The notes below the pieces were generated by a model, which had not been told where the DNA came from, searched no databases, and worked only from the letters and a program-made list of their open reading frames with translations. Made by a program: the position numbers and the translations under genes. Shown here piece after piece: positions 35,283 through 47,909 of a stretch of 64,000 nucleotides of DNA (positions within the stretch are counted from its first letter, which is position 1; each line of letters starts with the position of its first letter). The DNA lies in assembly GCA_004794655.1 (NCBI GenBank), contig SMMW01000153.1, positions 3,606,501 to 3,670,500 on the forward strand, read 5' to 3'. The stretch comes from Marisa cornuarietis. Lineage: Eukaryota; Mollusca; Gastropoda; Architaenioglossa; Ampullariidae.

Positions 35283-35306
35283 CAGGGCAGGGCAGGGCAG
35301 GGCAGG
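35283..35306. repeat. (GGGCA)5 pentanucleotide repeat
   Basis: CAGGGCAGGGCAGGGCAGGG and one further unit. Four GGG runs with 2-base loops satisfy the simple G-quadruplex pattern. Confidence 0.9.
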
Positions 35307-35309
35307 TTT

Positions 35310-36870
35310 TTCACAGCCAAAAATCAAACAATCCATGTAAAATCAGATTAAATTACAATTGAATTAATGGCTTGTGGCAGGCTGCGATGTTATTGTGGAA
35401 CCAGCATGTTGCTGTTTATATAGATGAAGAGGTTGAGGAAATTATCTGGGGAAAGTAATCACGTGTCTGTTGTCTGGAAGAGATAAAGGAAGGAAGGCTG
35501 AGAGGGAAATGTATATATTATAATATCTATTGTACGGAAGAAATAAAGGAAAGGGGGTTGAAAGGAAATCGCCCAACTGGCTAAATAATTGAAAGTAACA
35601 ATAAATAAAATAAAATAAAATAAAGATTTAAACATTTTCAAAAGAAGAATCTAGCGAAATGATACCCTCGAGATGTTAAAAGAAGACCGCAGTAGTTTTT
35701 GCCGAAGTTCATTTCCTGGCTTAGAAGTTAACATTGCACCTGCATTGAAGAATTTGATTAGCATTTTGTCAGACGAGACATCTATTTCGGATGATATATA
35801 AAACAATACAACTATTTCTATTGACTGCCAACATTGACTGTTTTCCAAATCATTTATTTGCCATGTCGGTGGGTGGGAAAGAACTATTTCTAAGACAAGT
35901 GTTGGTTTTCGAAGCTAGCACCTGCCCTCCTCGTCTTTAACCCATGTAATGATGTGTGGGTGGGAAGCTGAAAGGAGCGGGAGGTGGTAGGAAAAGAATG
36001 GAGGTTATGGCTGTCGTGTCAAACGAGTTTATGTTACATCGTAGAACATTCATTAATGTATTTGATTCTGTAGGTGCGAGTCTCTCACTCAGCTACAGGA
36101 CAGGAAAACAATGTCAGCCGCGAAAGAAGAGTTTCCAGGCTTGGTGTAAAAAGAGCGACCTTCATTTATATAAAACTCTTAGTCGCTTGTTTTTGTTACC
36201 TTTAATACTCGCTTTCTTAAAACAAAAAATTGTATTGTTTGAGCTTAGAACCAGTCTTGGAATATTTTATAAATTCTTCCAGAAGAAAGAAAGAAAAAAA
36301 TCACGAACATTCAACTGGAAAAGTAAGATTTACAGTTTTAAGCTGTTGATGAAGGTGGGCAGATACACACCAAAAGGTCTGGCTACTTTTTTTCTTGTGT
36401 ATAATGGTTTGGTTTTCTTTCTACTAATATTTTGTATTAAGAAATTTTCCTGAGTAATCTCCTTTTCGCGTAAATTTTTCAGGTCTTAAATGTTAACCCG
36501 AGAAAAAATTTAGTTTGAACTTGATGAGTTTCATTTATTGAAGGATACTAATTACCAAAATCTTTGCGAAACATTCTGTTTTGTTCACGAGATGCACGCT
36601 TGTGAAGACTGCATCCTTCTTCGTTTCTTATCTTTGAAAGAAAAAGGTCTAAATGACTGAGGCGGTCCTTCATTGTTTCGGCCTTTCACGACTTCTGAAA
36701 GCTACTGAGTGCAAGTGAATGCAGCTCATGTGTTAGTCTGAACTATCGTCGCATGAATGTGCTGTGGTCTTGTTGTTTTGTTGTCGTGCTTCCATATAGA
36801 ATTGTCTCTAATTGCCCTCTAGAATAAATAAAGTCTTATCGTAACCTTATTTGCCGTGAGGCCAGATTAT
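35310..36870. other. AT-rich non-coding stretch
   Basis: An open frame at 35956-36453 (plus) begins at GTG, with its first ATG at 35998. It encodes Lys/Phe-rich sequence with two hydrophobic runs and no recognised domain. In AT-rich DNA of this length, one such frame is expected by chance. A and T runs and ATAAA repeats (35601-35622) are the only other features. Confidence 0.45.
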
Positions 36871-36880
36871 CATCTCCCTG

Positions 36881-37010
36881 ATTGGACAATGCCTTATTAG
36901 CATATTTTCACAGCTCAAGAATTGGCTACAGTTTTTAGTGACCTCACAAGTAGGAAGTTAGGTCCATCTACTTGTGGTATAAAAGACTGAAAAATCCCTC
37001 CGCGTGTTTG
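36881..37010 (+). promoter_or_regulatory. Candidate RNA polymerase II core promoter (2 inverted CCAAT + TATA)
   Basis: TATAAAAG at 36978-36985 is a consensus TATA box. ATTGG (inverted CCAAT) occurs at 36881-36885 and 36921-36925, about 97 and 57 bp upstream, at typical proximal-promoter spacing. Transcription would start near 37005-37015. The first downstream ATG, in ACCATGTAG at 37111-37119, is followed at once by a stop codon. No coding exon is recognised downstream, so the product may be a non-coding RNA or a distant first exon, or the match may be chance. Confidence 0.35.
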
Positions 37011-37019
37011 ATTCTGGTC

Positions 37020-39859
37020 TCCTCACAAGTCCTCTGATCCTTTAAAAAACTGTTTTGGTTGCGTGTGCAGCCACTGATCCATTTGTCTCATTTTTTTTTA
37101 TCCGTCCGTCACCATGTAGTAAAGCCACTCCTAAACTTCCCGTTCCACTCATAAGCTTCCTCATTTGAAGTGATAGACATGCATCACTGTATAAGCCTCT
37201 CACTCACCCATAAACTTCAAAAACGTCTTACAAATAGAAGAAAAACAGACAAAAAGCAATCATCATCATCATCATCATCAGCAGCAAGAAGATAGATATT
37301 AGTGGCTACTCTTTTTTGTTGCTAAACATGGCTTCACCTTCAACTGCTGCTATCATGTGATGCAGCTCATGTGACCCCAACTTCCGATCGCAGGACATCG
37401 CGTGAGTAATTGTTCCTGACTGGGGTAAACTACATCTGCACACTGTCTCTTCTCTGATGCATTTGGCAGTTCTATTGATTTCAGTTGAGTTTGTCTGATT
37501 CATCTGTTCAGAACGATAAATGTATATTTAAAACTTTTTTAAAATGCATTTCAAAGAAAACATAATTTGTGCAGGTCAAGTGAAGAAGCAAGACCTACGA
37601 GGGAAATAGTTGTTCAAGAAAAGCAAAGTGACAATCTAGTTAGACTTTTAAAGACTAGCCAGACAGAACAAAAGCAAAATGACAGTCTTGCTATCTTCTT
37701 TTAAAAATCTACCAGGACAAGTATCATTTGTTTTAGATAAATAACATATTATGCTGATAAATATTTTTCGTAAAGACAGCATATAAGTTTTCAAGACCAG
37801 CAAAGAATTGTCTTTATACCAGAGAAAACATAATTTGTTCAAACAAAATGACGATCAAGTTTTTACGGACCTGCCAGCGAAAGCACTTCAAGGCTAAAGA
37901 AATAAAAGTCTATTGTAAAGCGTCCTTCTCTCCTGTGGCATATTGTTAATGAGAATCGACTTATTTTTCTGGATTGTGGACATTCACCAGTGACAAAAAC
38001 ATTAGAGGTAAATCCAAGACAAATGCAAAAGTGTCATTTTTTGTTAGTGATCAGCTATTGCATTTTTTTCTCCTCTACTCGTCTGTCTGATCCCCCCCTC
38101 TCTCTCTCTCTCTCTCTTGGTTGGCAAAATAAACTCGAGCTCTAGATTTGTACCATACAATGCCTTTAAATCTAGCTTCCTTGCGCGCGCGCACACACAC
38201 ACACACACGAGAGTTACCTGCTGTGGTCAGCATAGCCACATGTATCTACAGACCATCAAAGAGAAAACCTTTTACAAACTAACTTCATGTGGGTTGTTTG
38301 GTATCAGACTCTCTTCCTTGTTTACGTTTTATGAACTGAACGTTCATGAGCGAGCAACTTAATACAAAGAATGATTTATTTAAAGATTACAAGATACTTG
38401 TATGTACATTGTGTAACCTTATCACTATTGAATATATAATTTCATATTCGTTAACATTTACTAAATGTTTTCTCTGGCTGCAATAAGTAGCTGTTTGCAT
38501 GTCGGCACTGAGCGAGACTGAGATTGGTAGAGACTTTTTTGGTTACTTCTTTTCAGTCATGCACACATATATATATATATATCTACAGAAGGTAGTTCTT
38601 TTATGTCATACCAACACCGTAAATCAAAACAACCCTTTGATTAGTAAATACTTCTTATTATCTTTTGTTTGCTGCCTCCACCGTTTGCATCCCTCCAATC
38701 ATGGGTGCGAGCCTACACTGATTTTTTTAAAAAAGTCAGTTAATTTCTGTCTCTCTGCGGGTGTGCATGGGTGCGTGCGTGTGTTATTGCTGCTAATCTT
38801 CTCGTTCGCCTGTGTCTCGGTTTCTTTGTGTGGGAGGAAAAGTCACAGGGAAGTCCGCTAATAATTTGAAATGGCCACCACTTTTATTAGTTAGGAGTGT
38901 ATTTGCTTGAGCTCTAAAGGTTCGCCAATTGTATCCCCCAAGCTAGAATCGGATGTTCTGGGCGGATCAAGTCGTCTTCTCTTGAAGACATTGCCAAGTC
39001 TGCTATTTTTCGGGTGCATTTGAGTTTATATTTAGCATGGCCTCTCTTTTTACGGATAAGAGTCGGATACTCTTCAGAACATTAGAATCTGCTTCCTCTG
39101 TGCTGGTCATTAAGTGGGAATATTTTTGTCGATGGTTTAAAGAACAGGATGTTTTGTACTTGATAATTCAGTTGCATTGTTTGGAGAAAAGAATTGTTGC
39201 ATGTTTTCTGGGGTAGGCTGAAGCACAAATGGCTGTAGTCATTAAGTAGTCGTAGTAGTAGTAGATACAAGTAACAGTTATCAGAGAGATCGCTTACATG
39301 AACTTTTGGAAAAGTATATCAGGCAAGCTCCCAGGACGAGGAATGTGAGCAAATGTGCTTATCTTTCATCTGATATTGATGATATGTGACGATGCTAAGC
39401 AGCAGAATATTCAACAGAGGCAATGATCGTTACATTTGTCTCCCCCCTTTCTAATTACCTCCCCTTTCCCCCATTCCCTTTTGTTTCTGGATCTGCGTGA
39501 TGCTCCCGACACTTGGCAGTTGGGTTGTAGTGGATGGCAGGCTGGCAGGACGTTGACCTCTTCCCACAGAGAAGGGTTTTCTTAAGTAAGTACCCGGTCT
39601 ATTTCTCATCTTTGTGGGATATTATCCGATTTCTTTTTTATTTTTCGTGGAGGAGGGGGCAAAATTCTGTTGCGATGTTGTAATTTTTCGGTTAATTTGG
39701 ACGGGACTGCTTTCTGCCGCTGCTGGCTTCCTGCTAAAAAGTATTTTCTCGCATCAGGTGTTCTTTTCACCTTTAAGGGTGAACGACCCTGCTACTCGAA
39801 ATTATGGCCAAGACTCGCGAGAGATGTGCAGGTTCGTTTGCTCGCTCGGGGCTTTGTAT

Positions 39860-39860
<1 letters not shown>
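37020..39860. other. Non-coding stretch
   Basis: Includes an (ATC)n run at 37259-37281, a (CT)n run at 38098-38117, a (GC)n(CA)n run at 38184-38208 and a TA run at 38567-38582. AT-rich sequence lies at 37500-37900. No gene is recognised. Confidence 0.5.
38184..38228. repeat. (GC)4(CA)9 run with shared 3' flank
   Basis: A GC/CA alternating tract is followed by GAGTTACCTGCTGTGGTC (38211-38228). That is almost identical to the flank of the larger CA array at 39861-39940. Confidence 0.8.
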
Positions 39861-39944
<84 letters not shown>

Positions 39945-39958
39945 TACTTGCTGTGGTC
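39861..39958. repeat. (CA)40 microsatellite with shared 3' flank
   Basis: An uninterrupted 80-bp CA array is followed directly by GAGTTACTTGCTGTGGTC (39941-39958). This matches 17 of 18 bases of 38211-38228. Confidence 0.95.
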
Positions 39959-39959
39959 C

Positions 39960-42570
39960 TTTGACAAGTCATCAAAAACAAAAACAAAAATAACAGAATT
40001 CCAACATCACTAAGACTCACAGACACATTCTACGTCCTCTTCATACTTATACTCACCAATCTCTATCTTTCTACTCAACAGTTCTCTTATCCATTATTTC
40101 TAACACACACACACACAGTACCGCCATTAGCATGAATAATATATACATAAAAGAAAAGCCTCTCTGTGAATGTGGAAAGCCAGAACAAATCGGTCACAAC
40201 TGCACTTCTATCCTTGCCATCCTCACAACACCCCAGCCTCTAGTCCCACGGGGAATTTTTTTTTTTTTACCGTCCTTTGACATGACCTCTTTGCTTTCCA
40301 TCTGCTGTAAACCGTTTTAGGGATGTTTCAGCCCACGACAACGACTACTGCGTTGTTCTGCACAAAGATGAGAACATTACGACAGCCACCTTCCTTTGTA
40401 TGTGCGGGTGTGAGTCTGTCTCCATGGTTACGTGCCTCACTGCCTAGTCGCCCTAGTGGGTCAGTAGGGCTGTTTCGTGCAATTATTGTGAAAGATGTGG
40501 TTGTAACCAGTTCGTGTGTAATTGGTTTTTCTTTCCTTTTTTTTTTTTTGGAGAAGAAATTACCACGAAATTGCATGTGGTGTGGGGTCGATTTGTCGTC
40601 ACTTCCGGTTGTTAGATTTTGATGACGGTGGGGAGACAATTAAGGTTAGGGACCAGCTTTGTAGGATCGAAGTCTGAAAGGTGGACGGTTAACTACTATC
40701 GAAAAATGTCGAAAGATTTATAACATAAATTATTGCCATAGTTTGGGGAGGGGGGCAGGTCAATACGGTTTTAGGTTACGAATATTCGGAAATTTTAGAA
40801 GAAAAGAAATAAAGTGTGCCTTACTTATTGAGTGAATCGTGAACTCTTGACCATCTGCACCAAAGAAAGGAACACACAACCCACACGGTGGTGTCTCGCT
40901 GCTTCAGGCTACTGACACTACACTAATGTGCTTCTTGCGAAGACAGGCTGTGGTTGTGGGTTCGGATCTCATCTCTGTCAAACCTAACTTCATGCTGGTG
41001 GTGCCATCTGTTTCAAGGGCTGGACCCACGCGTAACCCTGATACAGTTTAAAACACAATGAATTAAAACGAACCTCATTGATATCCTCTACAATGCAGAT
41101 AATTTACACATTAAAAGAAGCCATGGAATTATTCACACCATGGCCTTACGTCTATACAATACTTGTTAGTATTCTCTCTCTCTCTCTCTCCTCATTCCTT
41201 GTAACTCACTCTCCATGAAAGCTCTGTCACCTGTTATTTTCAAAATAAGTGCAACGTTTATTTTGGGATCAGGACAGAGCGTGAGCTGTGTTCAAGGGAG
41301 TGACGTGTGTTTCTGAGCTCTGTGATTTCTTTTAAATTTTAGTTAATTATTGTACTGTAATGGCTTTGTGAGTTTACTCTCTCTCTCATTGGGACTTGAT
41401 GTTCTGATTTACTAGATATAAGTTTTTCGCATTTTGTGTTAAATTGTCTTGGACTAGTCCGTTTTTCGCTGCGCCTGTGTGCCTGTGTGCCTGTGACCCG
41501 CCCCCCTTTCCTGTTCAGTGAGAACCGTGTGTTCAGTCAACCATGTCTTTCAGAGGTGAGGCAAAAAAAAAAAGCTTGTCTTCACTACTTTTTTCTTCCA
41601 AAAGAGAAACTTCCAAGTAATTAACATTAATTACTGTTTCCATCCTCTTTATCCTCATCCTCTCACCAACTCCCGTGACCTCATGTTGACAGTATGTCTT
41701 CATCCCGGGCATCGAGGTTAAAGATCACAGAAAAGTTTTGTGGTTGTTCTCCGTTATTTTAGGATAGAGACTAGCAGTCGCTGTACCAAGAAATCAGGCA
41801 AATCAATCGACCCTACGACAACATCTTTGGCACAGTGTGTACACACAAACTCAAATGATTTCTAGATCATCAAGACTTGCAAAGACTATTCTACAGAAAA
41901 CAGTCTCGTAAGACAGGTAAAAGATAATGAATGGACCTGTCATTTAGTACCTCCCAGAGAAGGAGAGAGAAGTGCGACGAGACTCAGTGGTAATATCTAC
42001 AATCATCGCTGATGAGGACGATGATGATGATGATTATCTGTAGAAAACATGAAGAGAAAATCGACTTTCACGAGGTTACTGGCGATGGTAAGTATGAAGA
42101 TAAATTACCGTCCTCACCAACCCTACCCCCGAGACCTGATAGTGGACAAAACAGGACTTACAAACTGAAGAGTGACAATCCGCAACATCAAACGTTTAAA
42201 TGCCCTTTTCTTTATCACCTCCACAAGCAATGAATGTATGCAAAATTTAACTTTCCGAGTTTTAAAGAAAGAAGGAAAAAAAATTACACGTGTTGCCGAT
42301 TATTACAAATTCACAGAGGAACAATAGAAGGAAAAGGACTCCACTGTTTGCCAAGTTTTCAGCCTGTTTCTCCACACCGCCGCTCATTGACCATACAGGA
42401 AATGTGATACCCATCGGAAGCAGTCGCGCTTGGCTGACCCCGAAAGGTTAAAGACATGCGTATTCCTCCGGCTGTCCTTCTGTCCTCGGGCATGCAGCTG
42501 CAGCCTTTGAATAATCCATCAAGAGTCACCTGCTTCCCGCGGGAAATGAATTCAAAACAAGCGCTATCAA
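39960..42570. other. Non-coding stretch
   Basis: A GGGTTCGGATCTC element near 40956 resembles a Pol III B-box without a clear A-box. There is a (CT)n run at 41175-41191 and GATGATGATG near 42018-42034. No coding exon is recognised. Confidence 0.45.
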
Positions 42571-43152
42571 CAGGGTAGGGTGTCTGTGGGCAGGGTGTCT
42601 GTGGGCTTGCTTTGTGGGCAGGCTGTCTGTAGGCAGGATGTCTGTGGGCAGGGTTCTGTGGGCAGGCTGTTTGTGGGCAGGGTGTCCGTGGGCTTGGTGT
42701 CCGTGGGCTTGCTTTGTGGGCAGGCTGTCTGTAGGCAGGGTGTCTGTGAGCAGGGTTCTGTGGGCAGGGTGTTTGTGGGCAGTGTGTCTCTGGACAGGCT
42801 GTTTGTGGGCAGGGTGTCTCTGGGCAGGCTGTTTGTGGGCAGGCTGTCTGGAGGCAGGGTGTCTGTGGGCAGGCTGTTTGTGGGCAGGGTGTCTCTGGGC
42901 AGGCTGTTTGTGGACAGGGTGTCTCTGGGCAGGCTGTTTGTGGGCAGGGTGTCTCTGGGCAGGCTGTTTGTGGGCAGGGTGTCTCTGGGCAGGCTGTTTG
43001 TGGGCAGGCTATTTCTGGGCAGGGTGTCTCTGGGCAGGCTGTTTGTGGGCAGGGTGTCTCTGGGCAGGCTGTTTCTGGGCAGGGTGTCTCTGGGCAGGGT
43101 GTCTGTGGGTAGGATGTCTCTGGGCAGGGTGTCTGTGGGCAGGGTGGGTGAG
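42571..43152. repeat. G-rich 15/30-bp minisatellite, about 38 monomers
   Basis: Monomers of 15 bp alternate as GGCAGGGTGTCTCTG and GGCAGGCTGTTTGTG, giving a 30-bp dimer. The start of the array is more varied (CTTGCTTTGTG, AGGATGTCTGTG). Closely spaced GGG runs make the plus strand a G-quadruplex candidate. Because 15 is divisible by 3, two plus-strand frames stay open for about 190 codons with five-residue periods (VGRVS/LGRLF and AGCLW). One of them begins at GTG. I regard both as artefacts of the repeat. Confidence 0.95.
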
Positions 43153-46100
43153 GGTTGTGCTGGTTGGTGAGGCGTCGTAACCTGGAGCCGTAACTACGAC
43201 GGAAGGTAAATCGTTGCTATGGAAACTTAATGACAAGCGTCTTGTCAACGTAGATGTAAAGCCCTGTCCAGATAGGTAATTTTACCTTTGAGGCAGTAAC
43301 AATGATGCCCAAGGGTAAAGTAACATAAAGCAATATTTGCTGCACTCCGCTTCGCAACTTTGGCGATAAAGCTCTCGCTCTTGGTTATCTCCACTTGTCC
43401 CAGGCTCGCCCAGGCCTTAGGCTGAACACTTTCTCTTATCTGATGAATCAAGATGAAAGTAGCAGACGGAAAAGGCTGAGCTTTGCCATTCACAGATTGA
43501 GCCCTAGACACAGCTAACCACCGACACCTCTCTGCCTCTTCGGCCACTAGGGTCTGGTATTCTTTACTGTTTCTTTGCCTCTAATGTCACTGTCACTCTT
43601 GCTGCTCTTTTCTTTTTCCTCCATTAGGAGAAGATTTTTATTGCCATGAAAAGAATAACTAAAGACAAATGAATAAAATATGTTATACATAATTTATTAG
43701 ATGCAAAACAAACGGCTAAGCATAAAACTTGTGTTATATGAATTTACATTATGTTTAACATGTTCTGGTAAGAGCATCTGGTGTCGCTCGGGGATGTTCC
43801 TTTGCCTGACAGGCTGTCAGCGCTCAGAGTGTCCGCTGATCAGATCAAAGGGCACCGTTGTTCGCGAAGGGGAAGTAAGCATTATGGCAAGAACAATTCG
43901 AGTATGAGTTATCTCTCTAAGTGGCGTCGTTGTCTTGGTCTACCCTGTAGCTCTTTCACCCGTTGAGGCACTGGCAAAATGAATAGTAATTTCTTAAATC
44001 CTAGTTTTAAGATTTGTTGCAGGTCGAGCAAGCGACTATTCGAGGCCATGCTAAGAATGACAAAATTTGACAGTCTCAGAGACCAGCAAGAAACGCGCCT
44101 CATGGCTGTGTACTTGGAGGGTCAAAGATGTTCACGTGACCTGGTCGTGAACAAAGACGCAGAGCAAGCAGACGACATGGGGCCAGGGATATCTGCTGAT
44201 GAGGGATGGTGAGGAAAGAGATATGGAAACAGATATTTTGAGCTTTACCCGTCGAACTTTCAATAAATTATTGCATTCGCTTCAAGTTAACATCAAAGAA
44301 CACTGCGTGTATGAAAAAAAAAAAAAAAAAAAATGTCGGGTTTTGCTGACACTGTATGTCGGCAAGTACGCCTCAGACTTATTTCTGGCTCACTTGTCAG
44401 TCCGGGCTTTGATGTCCTCGTCATATATGCAATCTTTACGAGCTTGTATCAGCAAAACGCTTTAGCCATTTTGATGAACGCCAGCCCCCCTCGGGAGATA
44501 TTTATCCGTTAGGATGAGGTCTCCTGAGAAGGGCGCCCGTCTAGAATCTAGTCTACAGCTGTGTGTGCGTGTGTGTGTGCGCGTGTGTGTGTGTTGGGGG
44601 AGGGGAGGTTGGGGGATGGCGAGGAGAAAGAGATGTAAAGAAAAATGTTAAATAGAAGTGTTCTTTGATCACAACGTTTGTGACTCATTGTAATCATGCA
44701 CGAACATTGGCACCAAGGACCTTAACCCTGTTGCAAAGGGAAATCACCAGATAGATAACCGTCTACTATCTTCGTCTCGTCTTTTTCATCGCCTGCTTCT
44801 AAGTGAATATCGTCGGAGCTGTTTTTTTATCGTTTGGAGCTGTTTTATCCTGATATGCCATTAGAAGTTGATCTAGACATAAATACCTCACCACTAGCTC
44901 TGTAAGCTTCATGTAAAGGCGGCTTCACACTGTCCGACTTATCGCATCAGGTCTAAAGAAGGTGTCGCCGAGAATAGTCTGGTTACCAGCAAGGATGATC
45001 GCCATACATTGGTTAACAGAGTTTCTCCAACCTTCTCGTGAGAGAGAGGAGAGAGAGAGAGAGATAAGAGCGGGAGGAGACAAGAGAGGGGGAGAGTGGC
45101 TCTGAATCGTCTGTAGCGACGATTTGCTCTAGTCTCGACGGAAATGAAATGTTTGCCATCGAGGCTCGAAATAAGTAGTGGGGATGGGACAGGGTATGGG
45201 GCAGCTTAGTGGCGGGTGCCTTTCACTGCCAAGCAGAAAATTGCTGTTTGGAGGCTGTGGCTGGAAAATTCCCTCTACCCACGCCACAGCTCCTCTGCTG
45301 GAATGGCTACCTGATTTATCAGAGGGGGGGAGGGTGGAAGGAGGGCTCGGCACACAGTGAATCATGCTCACTTTCCTTACAGCCTACGGGACTAAAGGCA
45401 TACCTTTACCAGACTACCTCTAGACTTCCTCTCTCATTTAATGGGTCAGTGGGAGAGTGGTTTAGAAAATTACTTCTTTGACAAAGGATGGGGGACACTT
45501 GTAAACCAACCCTAGTCCACTGGGGCTTACCGTAATAAAGAGGAGATATTACAGGTCTTAATGTTAGGAATATGTTAGGGTCATGATCAGTAGCAGAACA
45601 TTCCAGGTCCTGTTAACATACAGAAAGGTAGAACTTTCCTTTGTGTGTATAACTGAGATCTTTCATTGTCCTTATCCGTGAGCACCAAGCCTCATCAAAA
45701 CTGCAAAAGTGGATCAAATCTTGTTTGTAATACTTTGTCTACCCACTCGAGCTCTCTAGAGAAACACGTGACTGGTACTTCGAGCACTAACAAGTGTTAG
45801 GTACTGGGACTGTGACGACGGCGCTTCTCTCCATTTTTCATTTTAGGTTCCACAGCCACATTTTTGCATTTTTTTTTATTTACATGAGCTTCTGAAACAC
45901 TCTCTCTCTCTCTCTCTCTCTCACTCGCACACACCATCAGTTAACAGCTACTCTGGAAGTAAGCAATACATAAACATCGAAAATGCAATTGGACCTAAAC
46001 TACAACATAGTATGGTCAGTCATGGTATGGTAACTCGCGCACTTACCACTGCCTTTCACCCCATTTACCTGGCGGCAACTTTTTCTAGTGAGCTTACATT

Positions 46101-47269
46101 GTATGTGCAAGAGTCCATTTTGATTGGCTGAGATTATTGACCCCCTGTCCTTCCGTGGGAGGTGTTTGGGAGGGTGGGGAAGAAAGAGAGAACACTACAC
46201 ACTCTCGCCTGTGTGATGTGATCTTCGTCAATTGTTCTCTCTTAGCATTTGATACATTACGGCTATTGTCAAGACGATTTTTTTTTTTTGCACAACCGAT
46301 TATTCTTTTCAAAAGGGTGAGGGGTCCCTTCCCTCGCCTGCTGCAGCTGTCGCCACTTTGGAGTCGTCAGTCATGGCACTGACAAAAGTAGGTCACATAA
46401 GGTGACATTAATTAGGTAAGTGGGTCACTCGTTCTTTCTCCAGAGACTGGTGAAGTGCCCATGAAGCAGACATGTTCAGGTCAGCAGGTCTTATGTCTCA
46501 CTGTCGAACCCCCCCCCACCCCTGACCTGGCTAAGTACAGCAGGTGTGTACCTCGTCCAGTGGGGAGCCATTTTGTGTGACATTCACAGCCAAACAGACA
46601 GCTTCGACAACAGTGTTGTTCATATCATTAACCTACTTACATCGACAAAGAATTGCCATCGATCCGGATAACTTTTTTTTAAAAAAGAAAATTACGTAAA
46701 ATATAAAATGACATTTGAAATGTACTAAAAATGGTAAAATATTTTTTCCTTTTGTCTCGGGATTTTCTTTAATACATATAAATATAAAAGTGGGAGGGGC
46801 ACTCTTGGCTCGTGTACCAGCGCCGATTCTATGGCCAGCGGTCTCTCGAAGTAGCACTCGTCATTCACTACCCGCTTACGTTAAATATGCCAAATGAAAA
46901 ATGTACAAATGATTAACAAGTGTCTACACAGAAAAGCACTAAAATTTCCAACGATATTAAAATTTAAGTTCGGAGAACTATTAGTGTGGAGAACAAAAAG
47001 ACCAGAAAAAAATAGTTACCGAACCGTGCTCGGAAACGACAGCTCCACTCCCCACACGAAGCATGTATTGGCACTTGCCGTGTCTCGATGGGAAGTGAAG
47101 AGCTAGTAGGTGTCCTGTATTTACTAAAACCTATTACCCCTTCTAGAATCTTCGAAAATATATTGGGGTGGGGTAGAGAACACGTGTTTACACAGCTTCT
47201 CGTTCAGCACGTGCAGCCTGCTCAACGTGTTAGCAGCCATGCTCTCTCATCCGTCCTTGACAGTATGAA

Positions 47270-47270
<1 letters not shown>
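43153..47270. other. Non-coding stretch
   Basis: Contains an A18 tract near 44315-44333, a GT-rich tract at 44561-44595, a GA run at 45041-45062 and a (CT)n run at 45899-45922. Small open frames carry no recognised domain. A GTTCACGTGACC E-box occurs near 44131. Confidence 0.5.

Positions 47271-47271
<1 letters not shown>

Positions 47272-47333
<62 letters not shown>
47272..47333. repeat. (TG)31 microsatellite
   Basis: An uninterrupted TG array of 62 bp. Confidence 0.95.
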
Positions 47334-47337
<4 letters not shown>

Positions 47338-47820
47338 TTTCAGAAACTCGTGCAAATAATAAAAAATTACAAAAATGTGGCTGTGGAAAATTTTAAAAGG
47401 CAAACGCAGTACCTCCCAGTACTAGTCACGAGTGCCTAACATTTGCGCCCACGGACCGCCTGGAATGGACTGACGACATCCGGCCGGTACCGGATCTAAT
47501 CTTCATTTTATTTTTTTCAAGAATAGCTTTACTTGAGACATGTACAAAAATAACCACATTCATCACCTCAATCGCACATAAAAGCACGACTTACTGACGA
47601 TCTCCTGGAAGAGAGTCGAAAACACACATTATTTATACACCATACGCCTCCAGACCACGCGAGACATCAGCCGCACCACGAGACTTCTTCCGTGGACACC
47701 TGAGGACGTCTCTAGTGTGCGTCACTGCAGCTCGCATTTCACGTGCTCCTCTGTCCTCCATATGTCTCGGCCAGCCTCAATTGATCTTTCTCTTATAAAC
47801 AAAATGTTGCATGGGCGGAA

Positions 47821-47821
<1 letters not shown>

Positions 47822-47906
<85 letters not shown>
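47822..47906. repeat. (CA)42 microsatellite
   Basis: An uninterrupted CA array of 85 bp. Confidence 0.95.
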
Positions 47907-47908
<2 letters not shown>

Positions 47909-47909
47909 T

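Noticed and set aside
35956..36453. 165-codon frame with two hydrophobic runs
   Set aside because: It begins at GTG (first ATG at 35998) and is Lys/Phe rich as expected for AT-rich DNA. It has no domain, and its length is within chance for six frames over 64 kb.
39614..39993. Frames containing long Thr-His or Val-Cys runs at CA/TG arrays (also near 10.1-10.3, 10.8-11.1, 33.5, 47.2, 47.8 kb)
   Set aside because: They are translations of dinucleotide repeats that stay open in two or more frames. No unique coding sequence of note adjoins them.
42580..43180. Two overlapping open frames of about 190 codons
   Set aside because: They consist wholly of the 15/30-bp minisatellite, one begins at GTG, and the five-residue periods arise from the repeat length. 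No non-repeat coding sequence is attached.
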